From Deltaproteobacteria bacterium (GTDB taxonomy: Bacteria > Desulfobacterota > Binatia > Binatales > Binataceae): DNA of 7,348 bases. The position numbers and the translations under genes are program-made. The DNA lies in contig JAJXYM010000148.1 of NCBI GenBank assembly GCA_021780585.1, positions 1 to 7,348 on the forward strand, given 5' to 3'. Shown here one piece after another: positions 4,613 to 7,348 of the stretch (its first letter is position 1; every line of letters starts with the position of its first letter). The notes beneath the pieces were generated by a model that saw only the letters and a program-made list of their open reading frames with translations, did not search any database and was not told the DNA's origin.

Positions 4613-5653
4613 TTACTGGATCAATACCGGCTGCGAGTTCGAACCCAGGTCTGGAGTACTTGGACCGCCGGCGATCGTGTTCGCCGTTACCGTCTGGACG
4701 AAACATGCGGTGACGTTGGTCGTGGTGCTGCTCGGCTCGATATAGACGTTCGCAAAGCCTTCGATCGTCAGCGTGCAGCTCCCGGTGCAGCCGTTGAAAT
4801 TCACCGCCGGAACCACCACGAGGCACGGGTCGCCCGCCGGAATATCGCTGGGATTGCCCCCCGAGCACGGGTCGCTGGACAGCGACGGGCACTGACTCAT
4901 CCGATCCGTCCATGCCGTTGCCGAAGGTCCCGCTTTACCTTTATTGCCCGTCTCCGACGTAATCGTCCCGCCGACCGTAAAGCTGCCGGCCATGCCGTTG
5001 GTGATCGCGGCGTTCAGGCCGCTGTCGCCGAGATTGGAGCCGTTACTGTTTTGCAGCCACTGCCAATTTCCCGAGGCGGTGAAGGTCGGCGAGAATTTGA
5101 CTCCAAACTGTACCGCGCTACCGGGGTTGAGCGAACTCAGGCTGCACGGAGTCGCACATTGCACAGCCATCGGAAACAATCCCTGGTTGACCGTGCCCGT
5201 TGAGCTGCTCGCATTGGCGGTCGCTTGCGCCGAAACTGAATAGGTGGTCAAGCCGAGCACGCGGCCAAACATATAAGGCAAGCCGGATTTCGTGGCGACG
5301 ACCTGAATGTTCGGCGTCGGCGCCGTCGCCGGCAGATTGGTCCCAGGCTCGTTGATCGTCAATGAGCTGCTGTCGGTCAACAGACCGTTGGTCTCGGCGT
5401 ACGTGCAGGCCGCCTGCTTGGCGTAATCGCTCTGTCCAGCGCATCCCGCGCTGGCGGTGGTAAACTGAAGACCACCGTCGAGATAGGTTGCACCCGCCAG
5501 CGCCGCCGCATCGGCCGCTTTCTGTAACTGCACCCAGTTGAAATACATCACGGCGACGTCGGTGCCGAGCGCCATTGCCCCGATCAACGTTCCCATCACG
5601 AGCGTGATCATGACAACAGCTTGGCCCTTGCCGTAACGTTTACGGAGACTCAT
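4613..5653 (-). CDS. TadG-like Flp pilus assembly protein (TadG-A)
   Basis: 346 residues. The short basic start MSLRKRYGKGQ leads into one membrane helix at ~12-34 and the signature NWVQLQKAADAAALAGATYL (39-58). The exported part shows NQGLFPMAV (156-164), GNWQWLQN (195-202), a possible R-containing loop at ~251, VPAVNF (281-286) and IEGFANVYI (297-305). These blocks are parallel to those in TadG-B, so the two are full-length paralogues and not merely similar at the N-terminus. Cysteines are numerous (71, 83, 166, 170, 255, 263, 277, 289, 293, 317), suggesting disulfides after export. GQ is not followed by Glu at +5, so it is probably not processed like a pilin. The Shine-Dalgarno is weak. 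A candidate promoter with a GTTGCA-N4-TGCAAC dyad lies ~100-150 bp upstream and a strong terminator follows, so the gene is likely monocistronic. Role as a pilus tip or assembly protein is inferred from the family. Confidence 0.87.
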   Translation of the reverse strand: MSLRKRYGKGQAVVMITLVMGTLIGAMALGTDVAVMYFNWVQLQKAADAAALAGATYLDGGLQFTTASAGCAGQSDYAKQAACTYAETNGLLTDSSSLTINEPGTNLPATAPTPNIQVVATKSGLPYMFGRVLGLTTYSVSAQATANASSSTGTVNQGLFPMAVQCATPCSLSSLNPGSAVQFGVKFSPTFTASGNWQWLQNSNGSNLGDSGLNAAITNGMAGSFTVGGTITSETGNKGKAGPSATAWTDRMSQCPSLSSDPCSGGNPSDIPAGDPCLVVVPAVNFNGCTGSCTLTIEGFANVYIEPSSTTTNVTACFVQTVTANTIAGGPSTPDLGSNSQPVLIQ

Positions 5654-5749
5654 TGATCACAACTCAACTTATCGGATGTTCTGAAACGTACGCCCCATCC
5701 GCCACCAATGTTTCAATAATGCGATGCTGTTTCCTTTGGACAACCAAGT

Positions 5750-5769
5750 CTGTTGCATTTATGCAACAG
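5750..5769. promoter_or_regulatory. Dyad site 3, extended (CTGTTGCAT-TT-ATGCAACAG), upstream of TadG-A
   Basis: Perfect 9-bp arms around TT; its core 5752-5767 is GTTGCA-N4-TGCAAC, the third copy of the element. It lies about 97-116 bp upstream of the TadG-A ATG and starts 1 nt after a candidate -10 hexamer, so it would cover the transcription start. That position fits a repressor operator. It would also fold as an 8-bp, 4-nt-loop hairpin at the 5' end of the mRNA. The binding protein is unknown. Confidence 0.6.
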
Positions 5770-5770
5770 C

Positions 5771-5799
5771 ATGATGATGGGTCTCCAAAGCAGAGTCAA
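5771..5799 (-). promoter_or_regulatory. Candidate sigma-70-type promoter for TadG-A
   Basis: On the minus strand TTGACT (5799-5794) is followed after 17 nt by CATCAT (5776-5771), 5/6 and 4/6 matches to the consensus hexamers. The predicted start near 5764 falls inside dyad site 3. The -10 is mediocre, and the surrounding A+T richness offers alternatives (e.g. TATACT at 5806-5801). Confidence 0.35.
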
Positions 5800-5912
5800 G
5801 AGTATAATATAGCCAAATGTCCCGTTATCGCGTGATTCAGATAAAACAAAGCGAACTAAGAAGAGAATACAAAGGAATGCCGCACAGTTTGTCGCTGATT
5901 CATTCGATCGCT

Positions 5913-5949
5913 TGACGCGTGTGGCGATCGCGTCACGGCCCGACGGGCC
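5913..5949 (-). repeat. Two adjacent inverted repeats downstream of hisA
   Basis: TGACGCG (5913-5919) and CGCGTCA (5929-5935) form 7-bp arms with a 9-nt loop; next to them GGCCC-GAC-GGGCC (5937-5949) forms a 5-bp hairpin. They lie 34-70 nt after the hisA stop. With no T run this is not a standard intrinsic terminator, but stacked hairpins here could protect or end the his mRNA. Confidence 0.35.
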
Positions 5950-5982
5950 AGAATTGCGCGTATTAGCGCGAAATAGTGATGA

Positions 5983-6735
5983 TTAGAGTGAATTTGCGCA
6001 GAGCGCGATCGCCTCGGCCAGACCGAAGCGGCTTTCGTAAATCGCCCGACCGGAGATCGCGCCCGCGACACCGCGCGAATAGAGCCACGCGAGCGCGCTC
6101 AGATCGGCGAGCGTCGCGATTCCGCCCGAGGCGATTATCGGCACGCCGGCGAGTTGCGCGACCGCGCCGAACAGCTCGAGGTTGGCGCCGGTTTCGGCGC
6201 CGTCCCGCGCGATATCCGTGACGATTAGCGCGGCGACTCCGGCCGTGCGGAAGCGCGCCGCCGCCGCGGCCAAATCGAGGTCGCTGGTCTCGACCCAGCC
6301 GCGAATCGCGAGCTTGCCGCCGCGCAGATCGAGCGAGCCGAAAATTCGCCCGGGAAACTCTTCGCACGCCTGTCGAATCAGACCCGGATCGAGGAACGCC
6401 GCCGAGCCGATCGAAACGAAATCCGCTCCCGCGGCGATCGCCGCGCGGATTGACCCGATCGTGCGCAAGCCCCCGCTCACGTCGATCCGGCAGCGCACGG
6501 CCGCGCGAATCGCCCGCAGGGCTTCGAGATTGCGCGGCGCGCCCGCGATCGCGCCGTCCAGATCGACAATATGGATGAGGGCGGCGCCGTCGTTGGCGAA
6601 CGAGCGCGCGGTCGCCGCCGGATCCGCACCGTACACCGTCGCGCGATTCATATCGCCGCGCAACAGGCGCACGACCTCGCCGCCTTTCAGATCGATCGAC
6701 GGAATGACCAGGAAGCGATCGAACGGCGGGTTCAG
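5983..6735 (-). CDS. hisA: Phosphoribosylformimino-5-aminoimidazole carboxamide ribotide isomerase, HisA, with a likely CTG start
   Basis: HisA catalyses the ProFAR to PRFAR Amadori isomerisation in histidine synthesis, in the cytoplasm. The (beta/alpha)8 barrel motifs are in order: IPSIDLKGG (11-19) with catalytic Asp15, IHIVDLDGA (54-62), SGGLR (87-91), LDLRGG with the second catalytic Asp136, GW (146-147), TDIARDG (173-179), ASGGI (202-206) and SGRAIYE (228-234). The two phosphate sites are the GG loops. Length is 250 residues, normal for the family. The first GTG in frame (6672) would remove strand 1 and Asp15, so translation must begin upstream. No ATG, GTG or TTG is available there for at least 20 codons back into hisB. 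CTG at 6733-6735 overlaps the hisB TGA by 4 nt and has AAGGGG 8 nt upstream; a second CTG at 6711 is the alternative. hisH does not separate it from hisB and hisF does not follow. Confidence 0.92.
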   Translation of the reverse strand: MNPPFDRFLVIPSIDLKGGEVVRLLRGDMNRATVYGADPAATARSFANDGAALIHIVDLDGAIAGAPRNLEALRAIRAAVRCRIDVSGGLRTIGSIRAAIAAGADFVSIGSAAFLDPGLIRQACEEFPGRIFGSLDLRGGKLAIRGWVETSDLDLAAAAARFRTAGVAALIVTDIARDGAETGANLELFGAVAQLAGVPIIASGGIATLADLSALAWLYSRGVAGAISGRAIYESRFGLAEAIALCANSL

Positions 6736-7331
6736 GTGAGCGTCCCCTTGGTCGAAAGCACGCCGCTCAAACGCGGCTCGACCGCCGTCGCCTGATCCAT
6801 CGCGCGCGCGAGCGCCTTGAACGCGGCCTCGATTATATGATGCGGATTGCGGCCGGCATGCATAATCAGATGCAGATTCATGCCGGTTTCGTCGGCGAGC
6901 GCTTTCATGAAGTCGTGCGCCAGGACGGTCTGGAAATTGCCCACCCGCTCCTCGCGGAACTCGAGGCCATAGGCGAGATAGGCGCGCCCACTGATATCAA
7001 CCACCGCCGCGCACAGCGCCTCGTCGAGCGGGACCGTCGCCTGGCCGAAGCGCCGGATTCCCGAGCGGTCGCCGAGCGCCTCGCGAAACGCCCGTCCGAG
7101 CACAATCCCGACGTCTTCGACCGTGTGATGGTCGTCGATATGGAGGTCGCCGGTGGCGTTCATCCGCAGATCGAAAAAGCCGTGGCGCGCGAAGCTTTCG
7201 AGCATATGGTCGAGGAACGGAACGCCGGTCGCGATTTCGCCGTGGCCCGATCCGTCGAGCCTGAGCGCCGCTTCGATCGCGGTCTCGCGCGTGCGTCGTT
7301 CGATCCGCGCGACGCGCGGCGGCGCGGTCAC
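6732..7331 (-). CDS. hisB: Imidazoleglycerol-phosphate dehydratase, HisB (dehydratase only)
   Basis: It dehydrates imidazoleglycerol phosphate to imidazole-acetol phosphate, a Mn-dependent cytoplasmic step of histidine synthesis. 199 residues match the monofunctional family; no N-terminal histidinol-phosphatase domain is seen. Both halves of the duplicated fold are present: GVPFLDHML (36-44), DDHHTVEDVGI (66-76) with metal ligands His68, His69 and Glu72, VPLDEAL (100-106), DISGR (112-116), RNPHHIIEAAFKALARAM (161-178) with His164, His165 and Glu168, and the terminal STKGTL (193-198). The start shown is GTG at 7329-7331. The frame stays open to the window edge, so an upstream start just outside cannot be excluded. 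The family usually begins close to the RIERRTRET motif (9-17), which fits. The stop overlaps hisA by 4 nt, so the two genes form one operon. Confidence 0.96.
   Translation of the reverse strand: MTAPPRVARIERRTRETAIEAALRLDGSGHGEIATGVPFLDHMLESFARHGFFDLRMNATGDLHIDDHHTVEDVGIVLGRAFREALGDRSGIRRFGQATVPLDEALCAAVVDISGRAYLAYGLEFREERVGNFQTVLAHDFMKALADETGMNLHLIMHAGRNPHHIIEAAFKALARAMDQATAVEPRLSGVLSTKGTLT
6744..6749 (-). promoter_or_regulatory. Shine-Dalgarno for hisA at a CTG start
   Basis: AAGGGG on the minus strand, inside the final codons of hisB and 8 nt before CTG at 6735. It supports initiation at this non-standard codon and translational coupling to hisB through the CTGA overlap. Confidence 0.5.
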
Positions 7332-7348
7332 GGCCGGCCGCGACGCCG

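Larger units (their letters stand above)
5654..5982. other. Intergenic region between hisA and TadG-A
   Basis: A 329-bp gap. No credible gene is seen; the open frames here have no ribosome binding site and no motif. The part near hisA holds two GC-rich inverted repeats (5913-5935 and 5937-5949) without a T tail. The part near TadG-A is much richer in A+T and holds a promoter-like pair (5771-5799) and the dyad at 5750-5769. The region marks the border between the his genes and the pilus genes. Confidence 0.55.

Noticed and set aside
5737..5810. Sigma-54 promoter read from TTGCA words in the dyads
   Set aside because: No GG partner at the required distance from a GC element in any of the three copies; the dyad symmetry explains the TTGCA words better.
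5653..5835. Plus-strand 60-codon frame in the hisA / TadG-A gap
   Set aside because: It starts on the complement of the TadG-A start, has no ribosome site, and runs through the dyad and promoter-like elements. No family resemblance.
5923..6440. Repeated GCGATCGC words around hisA, like the HIP1 palindrome of cyanobacteria
   Set aside because: Few copies, mostly explained by a codon preference for CGATCG-type words in the GC-rich his genes; nothing else here is cyanobacterial.
6182..6739. Long plus-strand frame of 185 codons opposite hisA
   Set aside because: Arg/Ala/Pro-rich antisense shadow of hisA, whose catalytic motifs are clear on the minus strand.

Overview
The window reads as part of a GC-rich Gram-negative chromosome. 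All supported genes lie on the minus strand, so it is best read from right to left. A free-living soil or environmental lineage (Desulfobacterota, Binatota or Acidobacteriota type) would fit the mix of histidine genes and Tad-type pilus genes, but that placement is an inference and no taxonomic marker is present.

Right end (about 5983-7331): two histidine biosynthesis genes, hisB (imidazoleglycerol-phosphate dehydratase only, without a phosphatase domain) and hisA (ProFAR isomerase). They overlap by four bases. No ATG, GTG or TTG is available at the true start of hisA. The sequence points to a CTG start, giving a CTGA overlap with the hisB stop behind a Shine-Dalgarno sequence. No hisH lies between the two genes and no hisF follows.

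Middle and left (1-5653): six genes for small secreted or membrane-anchored proteins of the TadE/TadG (Flp pilus assembly) families. In transcription order they are TadG-A (4613-5653), TadG-B (3202-4371), TadG-C (1512-2813), TadE-1 (1068-1496), TadE-2 (636-1067) and TadG-D (1-320, cut off by the window edge). A, B and D are clear paralogues in their first ~60 residues. C is a different subtype with a beta-helix-like body. C, TadE-1 and TadE-2 form a tight operon with strong, evenly spaced ribosome binding sites. A, B and D each follow a gap of about 240-330 bp; A is closed by a strong intrinsic terminator. Both TadE proteins carry a class III prepilin cleavage motif (G before Q-x-x-x-E) and the TadG proteins do not. 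No Tad ATPase, platform, secretin, prepilin peptidase or Flp major pilin gene is in the window, so the set looks like a store of minor pilin or tip components that would depend on machinery encoded elsewhere.

The most unusual non-coding signal is a repeated 16-bp dyad, GTTGCA-N4-TGCAAC. It occurs three times: upstream of TadG-A (overlapping a candidate promoter), at the 5' end of TadG-C, and upstream of TadG-D. A degenerate copy sits upstream of TadG-B. This suggests one regulator, or a shared RNA element, controlling the whole set. Other structures are a perfect 10-bp-arm inverted repeat in the 5' coding part of TadG-B and a GC-rich hairpin next to the ribosome binding site of TadG-D.
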